Shown one piece after another: positions 18,371-28,167 of a stretch of 64,000 nt of DNA; the stretch's first letter is position 1, and each line of letters starts with the position of its first letter. The position numbers and the translations under genes are program-made. The notes under the pieces are model-generated. The model did not search any database. It was not told where the DNA came from and saw nothing but the letters and a program-made list of their open reading frames with translations. Origin of the DNA: UBA10349 sp003485905 (lineage in GTDB: Bacteria; Pseudomonadota; Gammaproteobacteria; Arenicellales; Arenicellaceae). Where the stretch lies: assembly GCA_943787185.1 (NCBI GenBank), contig CALSLL010000002.1:682001-746000 (forward strand), read 5' to 3'.

Positions 18371-20617
18371 ATGTTTGAGTTTTGGTTTAGATACCCGCTG
18401 CAGACTTGGCAGGATGCCGAACGTGTATTTGATACCGAATGGCCAATGGAATGGCTGCTCATTGCGTTACCAGTAACATTTGTACTGATTTTCGCTTGGT
18501 TACTTGTATCTCAGCGAACCTGGGGCGTTGCTAAAACCTTGTGTATTGCGTGCCTACAATGGATTGTTATTGGAGGTCTTTTGCTGTTGTTATGGAAGCC
18601 TTCATTAAGAACTGAGCAGTTGGTTGCAGAGCAAAATAGCGTCGCGTTTCTGCTCGACACTTCAACGAGTATGGATTATCTGCATCAAGGAACCTCTAGA
18701 ATTGATCAGGCCAGGGATCTTATGGGTGATGGCAGCATAAAAGCGCTGCGTGATACGTATGGCTCACAGTTGTGGTCGTTCTCTAGCGATGCCCAGAAAT
18801 TGGATACAGTTGATATTCTTCCACCTCCAGGTGACGAAACTCAATTGGCGGCATCGGTAATTGAAGTGCTCGAGCAGGCGCGTTCAGATTCGCTTGCGGC
18901 GATAGTGATTTTATCTGATGGTTCTGACTCAAATGGTGGAATTAGTGAAGAGCTATTGAACGATATTGCGGCGTATAACATTCCCATTCACACGATTGGT
19001 ATTGGCCGTACCGAGATTCCGGAAGATCTCGAGATTGAACGATTAGACCTGCCCGCAACTGTACTGCCAAACAGTACGATTTCTGCGTCAATTAGTATTA
19101 GGCATGATGCACCTGGGCTAGCGCGATTAAAGGTCTATGACGGTGAGCAGTATTTGGCTTCTAAGGAGGTCACACTAGATACCGAAAGTAATGTCACGGT
19201 GACTTCTATTGAATTCGAATTGCTGGAAGACAGCTATCGAAACATAGACTTTCGGCTGGACCGACTAGAACAAGAACTTAATGTCGAAAACAATAACGTT
19301 AGCCAATTGATAGAAGTTGTTGAACGACGATATAAGGTTTTGTACGCAGAGGGTGAGCCGCGCTGGGAGTACAAATTTGTCCGCAGGGCTTTCGACGATG
19401 ACCCTGTAGTGGATCTCACTAGTTTATTGTGGGTTAGTGATAATAAGTTTTTTCGTCAAGGTATTCAGGATGAACAGCAACTCGATAGTGGCTTCCCACT
19501 AACCAGAGATGAGTTGTATGCATATGACGCAATATTGATAGGTAGTGTTGAGGCGCCTAGGTTTACCAGTGACCAGCAACAGATGATCCACGATTTTGTC
19601 AGTGAACGTGGGGGTGCTCTGCTGATGCTGGGCGGTCGCAAGGGTCTTGCTGCTGGCGGTTGGGATCATTCGATAGTAGGGGATAGCTTGCCAGTTGCCC
19701 TGGACAGTGAAGCAGAAATGTTTGTACGTGATAAAGCTCGTGTTGTGATGACACCAGTCGGAGCAACACAGGTTAGCTTAAAGCTGGCTGATGGCGCCCA
19801 AGAAAATTTGCGACTATGGGCTGAAATGCCAGAGCTGGCTGATTACCAAACTATTGGGGCATTAAAACCAGCCGCAAGTACTCTGTTGAACGCTGAGGTT
19901 TCGATAGACGGTAACAGCCAAACTATGCCGTTGCTCGTGTCACAGCCCTATGGCTTGGGGAAGACGATGGTGCTCGCAACTAGTGGCACTTGGCGTTGGC
20001 AAATGGGCTTACCAGCTGACGATCTTAGGCACGAGACGTTTTGGCGACAAACAATTCGCGCACTAGTGGCTGCAGCCCCGACCAGATTTGATATACAAGC
20101 CGAACAGATTGCCAGTCAAGTGCATATTCGCGCTGAATTGAAGAGCGCCGATTACAGTCCAATGACAGATATTAGACTAACTACTTTGCTTGAAGGCGTT
20201 GGCAGTGAAGGCGTAAACCGGCGAGTAGAGTTGATCCCGTCCTATGATGAGCCGGGCGTTTATGAAGCTAACTTTGAAGGCTCCTCAGCCGGCGTAATTT
20301 ATATGGATGCAATTGCCAGCCGCGATGGCGAAGCATTGGACTCGGCGCAGACTGCAATACAAGTTATAGATAGTCGTTCCGAGTTTTTCAATATTCGTCA
20401 AAATCAATCACAGCTAACCGTACTGGCGGAGCAGACCGGGGGGAGATATTGGAATGCGGACGACCTTTCTGAATTGCCAAATGCTGTTTCTCGCTCGCGG
20501 TCCGGCATTACCCAAGCTACCATTTTACCTGTTTGGGATTTACCCATATGGCTTGTTCTTTTAGTCACTATGAAGCTTGCCGAATGGTTGTTGCGCCGTC
20601 GTTGGGGGCATATATGA
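18371..20617 (+). CDS. Membrane VWA-domain protein with glutamine-amidotransferase-like domain
   Basis: Start at ATG 18371, placed by AAGGAG 7 bases upstream (748 aa). Two membrane segments near the N-terminus (about 28-80) are followed by a von Willebrand A domain. Its metal site reads D-T-S-T-S (D96), with the second motif as S-D-G-S-D. The middle is a beta-rich region, then a class I amidotransferase-like fold (about 330-450; G-S-V-E-A and G-G-R-K-G-L loops) that lacks an evident catalytic triad. One membrane segment lies at the C-terminus. VWA proteins with this fold occur in MoxR clusters and are thought to bind partners through the metal site. Its stop overlaps the next start (ATGA), so it leads the eight-gene cluster. 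Confidence 0.8.
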   Translation: MFEFWFRYPLQTWQDAERVFDTEWPMEWLLIALPVTFVLIFAWLLVSQRTWGVAKTLCIACLQWIVIGGLLLLLWKPSLRTEQLVAEQNSVAFLLDTSTSMDYLHQGTSRIDQARDLMGDGSIKALRDTYGSQLWSFSSDAQKLDTVDILPPPGDETQLAASVIEVLEQARSDSLAAIVILSDGSDSNGGISEELLNDIAAYNIPIHTIGIGRTEIPEDLEIERLDLPATVLPNSTISASISIRHDAPGLARLKVYDGEQYLASKEVTLDTESNVTVTSIEFELLEDSYRNIDFRLDRLEQELNVENNNVSQLIEVVERRYKVLYAEGEPRWEYKFVRRAFDDDPVVDLTSLLWVSDNKFFRQGIQDEQQLDSGFPLTRDELYAYDAILIGSVEAPRFTSDQQQMIHDFVSERGGALLMLGGRKGLAAGGWDHSIVGDSLPVALDSEAEMFVRDKARVVMTPVGATQVSLKLADGAQENLRLWAEMPELADYQTIGALKPAASTLLNAEVSIDGNSQTMPLLVSQPYGLGKTMVLATSGTWRWQMGLPADDLRHETFWRQTIRALVAAAPTRFDIQAEQIASQVHIRAELKSADYSPMTDIRLTTLLEGVGSEGVNRRVELIPSYDEPGVYEANFEGSSAGVIYMDAIASRDGEALDSAQTAIQVIDSRSEFFNIRQNQSQLTVLAEQTGGRYWNADDLSELPNAVSRSRSGITQATILPVWDLPIWLVLLVTMKLAEWLLRRRWGHI

Positions 20618-21543
20618 GTTGGCGATGGTTAAGATTCTTCGTTATCGGCTTTACTTTTCTTTTAACGCCGCTCATGGTGGTTGCTGAAACACACGCTCTG
20701 CTCATTCAGGGATTAGGTGGAGAAGCGTGGTATCAGCGCCAATTTGATGAGCAGGTAGAATTGATTGGCGAGTCACTAAAAGGCGTAATTGACGAAGCCC
20801 ATCTTACAATCCTAGACGTTTCGGCAGCGCGTCGTGAAGCCGTGGTGGAATGGTTCGATACGGTTGCCACAGGCTCAGTCGAAACGGACTCTGTGCTAAT
20901 TATAATGGTTGGTCACGGCACTTTTGATGGCCAAGAGTATAAGTTCAACATTTCTGGGCCTGATCTTACCTCGGGTGATATCCGAGAGAATTTGGATAGA
21001 TTAGCAGTGCAGGGCAAGGTGCTATTGAATACGAGCAGTAGCAGCGGAGCATTGTTGGAATTGCTAAGCGGCGAATCAACCACACTACTTACCGCCACCA
21101 AAAACGGTAACGAACGAAATGCCACACGATTCGGGCGGTTCTTTGCACGCGCATTAGGCGATACAGGTGCTGATCTGGATAAAAATCAGAAGATTAGTTT
21201 GCAAGAAGCATTTGATCATGCAGAACGAGCGACCAGTGATTTTTATGATGAAGAAGGTCTGTTAGCGACTGAGCATGCTCAGCTAAGCGATTCTAGTGGT
21301 GCTCAGCTTGCTGCTCGAATGACTTTGGCTAATCTTGGGGGCGCTGAGAGCCTTCAGCACAGTCCTGAGTTGACTCAATTAATTGAGGAGCGCGATCAGA
21401 TCGATCGAGAAGTTGAGAGTCTGCGGTTACAGCGTATCGGTATGAGCGACGAAGACTACCAGTTTGTTTTTCAATCGCTAATGCTCGAATTGATTTCGGT
21501 TCAAGATGAAATTGAGCTGCTAGAGGGGGGCGATGTTGAATAA
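20614..21543 (+). CDS. Secreted caspase-like (C13/C14-fold) protein lacking the catalytic cysteine
   Basis: A 309-aa protein starting inside the upstream stop (ATGA). It has a signal peptide (about 1-25). A caspase-like fold is suggested by the hydrophobic strand ending in V-G-H-G-T (H101, the usual catalytic histidine) and the following K-V-L-L-N-T-S-S-S-S-G block (about 135-145). In active relatives that block carries the nucleophilic cysteine; here only serines are present. An EF-hand-like D-L-D-K-N-Q-K-I-S-L loop follows at about 188-197, and the C-terminus is coiled-coil-like. It may be an inactive or serine-dependent relative with a scaffold role. It is coupled on both sides to genes of the cluster. 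Confidence 0.65.
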   Translation: MSWRWLRFFVIGFTFLLTPLMVVAETHALLIQGLGGEAWYQRQFDEQVELIGESLKGVIDEAHLTILDVSAARREAVVEWFDTVATGSVETDSVLIIMVGHGTFDGQEYKFNISGPDLTSGDIRENLDRLAVQGKVLLNTSSSSGALLELLSGESTTLLTATKNGNERNATRFGRFFARALGDTGADLDKNQKISLQEAFDHAERATSDFYDEEGLLATEHAQLSDSSGAQLAARMTLANLGGAESLQHSPELTQLIEERDQIDREVESLRLQRIGMSDEDYQFVFQSLMLELISVQDEIELLEGGDVE

Positions 21544-23821
21544 ACCAATTTTGGGTTTATTAGTGACAGTGCTGTTTTTTGCCGATGTACAGGCACGTGA
21601 GTACCATTATGGTGCTATAGAGGATACCAATTTATTACAGTGTGAAAAGCTTTACTGGTCAGGAGAAACGTCTGGAGCCGAAACCTGCTACAAGAGTTTA
21701 CTAAACTCAAATCACTCTTTGGCTGTTCAAGCCGAAGCAGTGTGGGCGTTAGGGGATCGCCAATCGGCCAATAGCGTCTTTCAAAATGCTGCGAAAGTAG
21801 AGCCTTCGAATGCCGCTATTTTGGTTCGTTGGGGCGCACTTTATGCAGATACTTATCAAAGCCAAGAAGCTCTAAATCTTTATACGGAAGCTTTGGCTCT
21901 TGAACCTGAAAACTCATATGCAAAGCTAGCCGCTGCAGAGATATTGCTGGCAAGTGGAGAGAAACAGGCGGTAGAGCAGATTGAACAATTGGCGGATGAT
22001 GGTAGCGTGCCTATTGGGGTTCGTGTAAAAGCGACAATTGTATTAGCAAACATAGCGTTAAAACGAGATGAGATCGAGCGAGCGGGGGGCTTGCTCGACA
22101 GCGCGGAGAATTTTTCCTCCGATAGTAGCGATGACACATTGTTGTTAGGTGTGTATGCGATGCGGGCAGGTAAAGCCGTTAGAAATCGCCAAAATCCGGA
22201 AGAGTGGATTGAACGAGCATTGCAGATTAACCCGGCTTACGGCGATGCTTACGCAATTCCAGCGTATTTTTACATGATTACGTTTCGTTATGACGAAACC
22301 GGTGAATACTATCAACGTGCCGTTGATGTGCAGGATGACCATTGGGAGGCACACCTGTCGTTAGCGGCGAATCATTTGCGTCAAAATCGCTCGACTTTGG
22401 CAAGGGAGCACTACGAACTTGCCTATGCTGGTGATCCGTTTAATCCAGAGTTGGTTAATTCACTTAGGCTTTTGGATTATTACGATACATTCTCTGTCAT
22501 TAATTATCCTGAAAACGCCGAAGAGTGGTTGTTACCGCAGTTGAGTTTGCGCCTTGATACTGAAGAAAGAGATGTGCTCTCTCCTTACGCCAGTCGATTA
22601 GCGCTTAAAGCAATAGAAACTTTTAGCCAACGTTACGAATTTGACTTAAAGCAGACTGCGGCCGTAGAAATTTACCCAAATCATGATGATTTTATTGTGC
22701 GAGCACTCGGTATGCCAGGTACCGCGCTGCTTGGTGTTGCGTTTGGTTATGTGGTCGCAATGGATTCTCCAAACGCGCAAGCCGGTGAAGATTATCATTG
22801 GGGTACAACTCTCTGGCATGAAGTGGCCCACATATTTACGCTTGAGGCTAGCAAACATAATATTCCTCGTTGGTTTAGTGAGGGAGTTTCAGTATTCGAA
22901 GAGTGGAATACTGGCCCGTTAAATGCGGTTCGAATACCACTGCATGTTCTCAAATCACTGCAAACGCAGGAGTTTTTGCCCATAGCAGAGCTGGATCGAG
23001 GTTTTGTTCAACCGGAGTATCAGAATCAGGTAATCGTTTCTTATATGCAGGCAGGTCTAATTTGCGAGTTTGTTAGGCGAGAGTTTGGTTTTGATAAGTT
23101 AGTGGATATGCTGAATACCTATGCTGCAGGGGTAAATACTACCGAAGTAGTTGCTCAGGCTTTGAGTTTGACGGTTGAGGAATTTGATGCTCAATTTGCT
23201 AAGTATTTTGAGCAGGAATATGGTGCCCAGGTCGAACAGCTAGACGAATGGAATGCCGCACGTGAAGTAGCTGCAGAAGCACTAGCTAAAATGGCTTGGG
23301 ATGATGCATTGGAAAGTGCGCAGCAGGCGATAGACATGATGCCAGGTTATGTTGAAATCGATAGCCCATATTTGGTTAAGGCGGAAGCTCAGTCAGGTAA
23401 AGAAGATGTTTCGGCGCAAATGGCGACGCTCGAAACATTTTGGCGTAGTGGTGGTTATCAAGTTTCCGCGTTGTTTGAGCTGGCGACCTATTTAAATGAA
23501 CAGCAACGTTTTGATGAAGCAATTGAAGTGCTTCAAAGTCAGCTATTGGTAACTCCATTTGATTTGGAGTTGCATTTTTTGTTAGGAGATATTTTGTTGC
23601 AGCAATCCCGAGCTGATGAAGCATTGATAGAATATCAAGTCGCCTTGGCTCTTGATCCGCTTGATAAAGCGGCAACTTATTACAGAATAGCGAATGCGCT
23701 TTACCACACGGGTGATATCGAGCAGAGTCGCAGTAGTACTTTAACCGCTTTAGATTTGGCGCCGCATTATCGCCCGGCACAAAATCTACTAAAGTCGATA
23801 CTTAGCTATAAGGTTGAATAG
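21533..23821 (+). CDS. Secreted TPR protein with gluzincin metallopeptidase domain
   Basis: A 762-aa protein with an N-terminal signal peptide (about 1-22). TPR-like helical repeats fill residues about 50-300 and 580-750. Between them lies an M1-like peptidase domain with the zinc motif H-E-V-A-H (429-433) and a glutamate about 20 residues on in W-F-S-E-G, the gluzincin third ligand. All zinc ligands are present, so it is probably active. The start overlaps the caspase-like gene by 11 bases. The domain set suggests periplasmic processing or assembly within the MoxR cluster; the substrate is unknown. Confidence 0.8.
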   Translation: MLNKPILGLLVTVLFFADVQAREYHYGAIEDTNLLQCEKLYWSGETSGAETCYKSLLNSNHSLAVQAEAVWALGDRQSANSVFQNAAKVEPSNAAILVRWGALYADTYQSQEALNLYTEALALEPENSYAKLAAAEILLASGEKQAVEQIEQLADDGSVPIGVRVKATIVLANIALKRDEIERAGGLLDSAENFSSDSSDDTLLLGVYAMRAGKAVRNRQNPEEWIERALQINPAYGDAYAIPAYFYMITFRYDETGEYYQRAVDVQDDHWEAHLSLAANHLRQNRSTLAREHYELAYAGDPFNPELVNSLRLLDYYDTFSVINYPENAEEWLLPQLSLRLDTEERDVLSPYASRLALKAIETFSQRYEFDLKQTAAVEIYPNHDDFIVRALGMPGTALLGVAFGYVVAMDSPNAQAGEDYHWGTTLWHEVAHIFTLEASKHNIPRWFSEGVSVFEEWNTGPLNAVRIPLHVLKSLQTQEFLPIAELDRGFVQPEYQNQVIVSYMQAGLICEFVRREFGFDKLVDMLNTYAAGVNTTEVVAQALSLTVEEFDAQFAKYFEQEYGAQVEQLDEWNAAREVAAEALAKMAWDDALESAQQAIDMMPGYVEIDSPYLVKAEAQSGKEDVSAQMATLETFWRSGGYQVSALFELATYLNEQQRFDEAIEVLQSQLLVTPFDLELHFLLGDILLQQSRADEALIEYQVALALDPLDKAATYYRIANALYHTGDIEQSRSSTLTALDLAPHYRPAQNLLKSILSYKVE

Positions 23822-23928
23822 GTGAGAATGAGAAAGCGAGCGAAACGTATAAGATTTGCTTTTAAACCAGTTTAAATAGATAGCATAAATCCAATAGTTG
23901 AACTTAGATTAGTAATTAGGACTTAGAA

Positions 23929-25053
23929 ATGACGAAATCGGACGATACCCCCGCAAGTACTGAAGCGGCACCAAGTAGTAAGACAACTGCTAGCAAAGCA
24001 AAAACTACTAAAGTAAAAAGCACTAAGAAAACAAGTGCTAAGGCAAATTCATCAGATAAGTTGTCTGAGCAAGAAACGCGCGAATTAGTTGCGCTGTTTA
24101 CCGACCGTATGGCAGGGATTCGAGAGCAAGTTGGGAGAGCAGTTGTTGGCCAGCAAGAAGTGGTCGAGCATTTACTAGTGACCTTGCTGGTAGGCGGACA
24201 TTGTTTGATTACCGGTATGCCTGGTACCGCGAAAACATTGCTGGTGAGGACTTTAGCAGAAGCGCTTGGGCTGAGTTTTAAACGTATTCAATTTACGCCG
24301 GATCTAATGCCAACGGATATTACTGGGACGGACATTGTTGATGAAGGTCCGGACGGTCGACAATGGAAATTTGTTCCGGGGCCACTATTTGCAAACGTCG
24401 TGTTGGCAGATGAAATTAACCGAACACCGCCAAAGACCCAAGCAGCGCTGTTGGAAGCGATGCAGGAACAAACCGTTACCGTGCGTGGAGAAAATCATCA
24501 GCTTGATAAGCCATTCTTTGTGCTTGCCACCCAAAACCCGATTGAATTAGAGGGAACTTATCCGTTACCTGAGGCGCAATTGGATCGGTTTTTGTTCAAT
24601 GTAATGTTGGATTATCTATCGGCGGATGACGAGCTTGGTGTGGTAAATCGCTATACCAATCGTGTTGATCTTCCCAAAATAGAAGCGTGCACCAATCAGG
24701 AAGAGATACTTAAGTTTCAATGGCTGGTTCGGCAAGTACCCGTCTCAGAGGAGATCAACCGGCAAGCTGTTGATTTAGTGCGAGCAACACGGCCCGGCGA
24801 TAAATTGGCGTCGAGCATGGTGAAAAAATATATCAAATTTGGTTCCAGCGTGCGGGCAACAATGTTTCTTACGTTGGCTGCCAAAGCACGTGCATTGCTT
24901 GAGGGGCGATACCACGTAACGACAGAAGATTTGAAATCTCAGGCATTACCGGTGTTGAGGCATCGCGTATTGGCCAACTATTTTGCTGAGTCTGATGGCA
25001 TCAGTGTTGATGATATTCTAAACGATATGATTAATACCCGATTGGCTAGCTAA
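23929..25053 (+). CDS. MoxR-family AAA+ ATPase
   Basis: A 374-aa cytoplasmic AAA+ chaperone. The first 45 residues are an unusual Ser/Thr/Lys/Ala-rich tail. The ATPase core has Walker A G-M-P-G-T-A-K-T (about 103-110), Walker B V-L-A-D-E-I-N-R, sensor 1 A-T-Q-N-P, and the conserved Y-P-L-P-E-A-Q-L-D-R-F arginine-finger region, all typical of MoxR. MoxR ATPases remodel or activate partner VWA proteins, often by metal-dependent contact. The following DUF58 and VWA genes are its expected partners. Spacing to the DUF58 gene is 16 bases, consistent with one operon. Confidence 0.93.
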   Translation: MTKSDDTPASTEAAPSSKTTASKAKTTKVKSTKKTSAKANSSDKLSEQETRELVALFTDRMAGIREQVGRAVVGQQEVVEHLLVTLLVGGHCLITGMPGTAKTLLVRTLAEALGLSFKRIQFTPDLMPTDITGTDIVDEGPDGRQWKFVPGPLFANVVLADEINRTPPKTQAALLEAMQEQTVTVRGENHQLDKPFFVLATQNPIELEGTYPLPEAQLDRFLFNVMLDYLSADDELGVVNRYTNRVDLPKIEACTNQEEILKFQWLVRQVPVSEEINRQAVDLVRATRPGDKLASSMVKKYIKFGSSVRATMFLTLAAKARALLEGRYHVTTEDLKSQALPVLRHRVLANYFAESDGISVDDILNDMINTRLAS

Positions 25054-25069
25054 TATAAATATAGTAGTT

Positions 25070-25984
25070 ATGTCCGCACCTAAAGCAAATCCTATGCAAC
25101 GTCTGCTGGACCCGTCAGTACTATCGAGTCTGGCAAATTTGGAGCTAGTTGCGCGTACCGTTGTGGACGGGGCGATGGTAGGTTTGCATCGCTCTCCCCG
25201 ATTTGGGTTTAGCCAGGAGTTCGCTGAGTACAAGCCATATACAGAGGGTGATGACCCCAGATATATCGATTGGAACGTATACGCTAGAAGCGAGCGGACC
25301 TACATAAAACGTTTTCGCGGAGAGACTAACTCACCGCTAATGATTTTGTTGGATAGTAGCGCCTCAATGGGCTATCAATCAGATCAGTCAGCCGTCAGTA
25401 AGATGCAATATGCCACCTATCTTGCTGCGAGTTTGGCATATATGGCTTCAAAGCAGAATGATGCTGTGGGGTTGATGGTGTTTGATGAAAAAGTTAGAGA
25501 TTATCGGCCACCTTCAAGTCGATTTGGTCAGCTACAGGCTATCTTGCATTGTTTGGACGAGGTTTTCGCAGAACGAGGTACTGTACTTGAAGAGCCTACG
25601 ACCCAAATTGGGGCTCTGGGTATAAAAAAGGGTATGGTTGCAGTGATTTCAGATTTCTATTGCGATCATGAAAGCCTGTTACAGTCGGTGCGTCCGCTAG
25701 CTTTTCAAGGGCAGGATATTATGATGTTTCAGATCATGGATCCGGCTGAGATTAAACCTGTAATTAAGCAGCCCGGTCTATTAAAAGATTCTGAAACCGG
25801 GCAGGTTGTTGAGGTGTCACGCGAATACATGCAAAAACAATATCCTGTAAAAATGCAGCAACATATTGCTTCGCTAGAAAAGGCGGCGGCGGCTGTGCGA
25901 GCGGATCATGTGTTGATGCAGACAACTGAACCTCTTGATCAGGGATTAAATGGTTATTTGCGCTTTCGTACGAGGCGCAGCTAA
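25070..25984 (+). CDS. DUF58 family protein with VWA-like domain
   Basis: A 304-aa soluble protein of the DUF58 family, the usual downstream partner of MoxR. The family signature is Y-x-x-G-D-D-P-R-Y-I-D-W-N (about 55-67), which is essentially invariant. A VWA-like fold follows with metal motif D-S-S-A-S (about 95-99) and a later S-D-F-Y strand end. The N-terminus is soluble, unlike the membrane-anchored DUF58 of Bacteroidetes BatD systems. It is co-linear with MoxR and the BatA-like gene. Its role is inferred as a substrate or adaptor of the MoxR ATPase; no enzymatic activity is known for the family. Confidence 0.92.
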   Translation: MSAPKANPMQRLLDPSVLSSLANLELVARTVVDGAMVGLHRSPRFGFSQEFAEYKPYTEGDDPRYIDWNVYARSERTYIKRFRGETNSPLMILLDSSASMGYQSDQSAVSKMQYATYLAASLAYMASKQNDAVGLMVFDEKVRDYRPPSSRFGQLQAILHCLDEVFAERGTVLEEPTTQIGALGIKKGMVAVISDFYCDHESLLQSVRPLAFQGQDIMMFQIMDPAEIKPVIKQPGLLKDSETGQVVEVSREYMQKQYPVKMQQHIASLEKAAAAVRADHVLMQTTEPLDQGLNGYLRFRTRRS

Positions 25985-26000
25985 GCTGCTGCGATAGAGT

Positions 26001-28094
26001 ATGGGACTGCTAGCACCACTAATAGCTTTTGGGGCGGTTTTGGCAGCATTGCCGTTTTTTCTTCATCGATTAAATACAGCGACACCAGATCAACAGGAAT
26101 TTGCCTCTGCGATGTTGCTCGCGCCAACACAAAAACGCGAGCATGTGCGAAAAAAGTTACGTTATCTGATATTAATGATCATGCGTATCTTACTTTTACT
26201 TGCGATTGTATTTGCTTTTGCTCGTCCATTTATGGATAAAGAGTCGGTACCTTTGTATAGCGAAGGAGCCGTGAATCATTTGGTGGTTATTGATACTTCG
26301 GCATCGATGGGTGGTTCTGATAAGTTGGAGAATGCAAAGCAGGCGGCAAAGGATATTGTTCGCGCATTTAAACCAGGTGATCAAGCCCAATTGTTGCTGG
26401 CGGACAATCAGTTGCGTAGCGTTGTTAGTCCTAGCACTGAGAGAAACGCTCTCCTGGCAGCGATTGATGATATCGAGGTTAGTCGATATAGACTTGATTA
26501 TGGCGTCATGATGTCTGCTTTAAGTACTAGATTTCCAGATGAATGGTTTGACCACAAAATTCATTTATTTAGTGATTTACAGCAATCTGGCATGCCTAGG
26601 CAATTTGCAAAATTGGTTCCCGAGCTACCAGCAAATGCGAATGTTGAATTGGTATTCTATCCACAGAGATCGGAAGCTCCGGCAAATTGGTTAGTTGAGT
26701 TTATCGATACTGATGGTGAGCAAGTTCGTGTCGGTATTAAAGGTTATCAATCTGAGCAGCAGTCTCGATCTATTGCTCTAGTAGTAAATGATGAGGAAGT
26801 AGCAGAGCAATCTATTGATGTTTCGCCGTCTGGTCGTGCGATCGCAATCTTTGATGGGGTCCAGTTTAAGCCAGAGATAAACCGTGTGCGTGCCAGTCTA
26901 TTGCAGCCAGATGCCTTAGAAGTTGATAACCAGTTCAATTACGCTGTTGATCGGTCTCCGCCAGAACCAGTTCCTTTGATAACGGTAAATCCTTATGCGC
27001 GATCAGTGACCTACATGAGTACCGCTTTGCGTACCGTCGGAGCACCTGGAAATAGCCAAACAGCCTCGAACTGGACAGTCGAGCCCGTTATGGTCGATAG
27101 CTTTGACCCCCGTACCTTAGAGCGTTATAACTGGGTATTGGTAGACGATATAGGGGCTATACCGAAATCACTAGAAGATGAGCTAGCAAGGTTTTTACAG
27201 TCTGGCGGTGCGGTGTTTGCAGCGGCAGGGGAGCGTACGCTAGGATTAACTCAAATTCCATTGAGTGGGCATTCTGTGCCAAATGATATAGATACCTCAT
27301 TGGCAATTGCTCAGAAGGAGTTTTTAGGTGTTTCCCGAGTAGAATCTAGTCATCCGATTCTTGATGGTTTAATAGGTTGGGTTGATGTTTCGATCAGTCA
27401 ATATTTATCGCTTGAAGCGAACGCATCGGATCGGGTTTTGGCTTGGACGAGTAATGGCCAACCCTTACTAATTGAACAACGCATTGGTCGAGGGCGTCTA
27501 ATAGTATTGACCACTAGTTTGGATAATGAATGGAACAATATCCCAGTCAAACCATTGTTCGTTGGTTTAATGGGACAGGCCGCGAATTACCTATCGCAAC
27601 GAGAAGCGGTCACGATACAGAAGTTGGCTGGGGACTATTTGCGCGATGATGAATTATCCGCGGTTGGAGGACTACAAAGCGAACAAAATACCGCAGGCCA
27701 GATTATTGACCCATTTGGGGAAACCTTGGTCGAGTTGGGCACTGCTTCAAATTTAAGTCAGCGCCAGCTCAATCATACAGGCTTCTATGAACTTCATAAT
27801 GCCGGTGGACAGAGCTTGGTTGGGGTGAATATTGCGCCAGCGGAATCAGATACTACTTTCTTATCTGATGAGGATCTTAAGCAATGGGAATCATCAGTCA
27901 GTGGCCAGGCGACAACAATCGGTAGCGTCAGTTCCGAGAGCTCTGGCGGGTTAGAAAATGACGATACCCCAATAATTGAGTTATGGCGCATTTTGGCCAT
28001 GTTAGCTTTGTTCTTGTTGATAGCGGAATCTTTGCTTTCCACTTTCTACTTGCGGCGAGCGCAGTTGCTTGAATCTCACGGTGCTAGTGCGTGA
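26001..28094 (+). CDS. BatA-like membrane protein with VWA and amidotransferase-like domains
   Basis: A 697-aa protein. The N-terminal double-membrane module (residues about 1-80; L-P-F-F-L-H-R-L and R-K-K-L-R-Y-L) is the BatA/aerotolerance-type anchor. Next is a VWA domain with metal motif D-T-S-A-S (about 97-101). A class I amidotransferase-like region lies at about 370-520 (L-V-D-D-I-G and G-G-A-V-F-A loops), and there is a final membrane segment near residue 665-685. It resembles the product of the first gene in the cluster in domain order, so the two may be distant paralogues that form a complex. It is 16 bases downstream of the DUF58 gene. Confidence 0.88.
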   Translation: MGLLAPLIAFGAVLAALPFFLHRLNTATPDQQEFASAMLLAPTQKREHVRKKLRYLILMIMRILLLLAIVFAFARPFMDKESVPLYSEGAVNHLVVIDTSASMGGSDKLENAKQAAKDIVRAFKPGDQAQLLLADNQLRSVVSPSTERNALLAAIDDIEVSRYRLDYGVMMSALSTRFPDEWFDHKIHLFSDLQQSGMPRQFAKLVPELPANANVELVFYPQRSEAPANWLVEFIDTDGEQVRVGIKGYQSEQQSRSIALVVNDEEVAEQSIDVSPSGRAIAIFDGVQFKPEINRVRASLLQPDALEVDNQFNYAVDRSPPEPVPLITVNPYARSVTYMSTALRTVGAPGNSQTASNWTVEPVMVDSFDPRTLERYNWVLVDDIGAIPKSLEDELARFLQSGGAVFAAAGERTLGLTQIPLSGHSVPNDIDTSLAIAQKEFLGVSRVESSHPILDGLIGWVDVSISQYLSLEANASDRVLAWTSNGQPLLIEQRIGRGRLIVLTTSLDNEWNNIPVKPLFVGLMGQAANYLSQREAVTIQKLAGDYLRDDELSAVGGLQSEQNTAGQIIDPFGETLVELGTASNLSQRQLNHTGFYELHNAGGQSLVGVNIAPAESDTTFLSDEDLKQWESSVSGQATTIGSVSSESSGGLENDDTPIIELWRILAMLALFLLIAESLLSTFYLRRAQLLESHGASA

Positions 28095-28167
28095 AAGCCA
28101 CCGACTCCGTAAAATTCGCTACTATTATCCCGTGGTACGGCTATATTAGGCGCAGAGGTTATTTATT

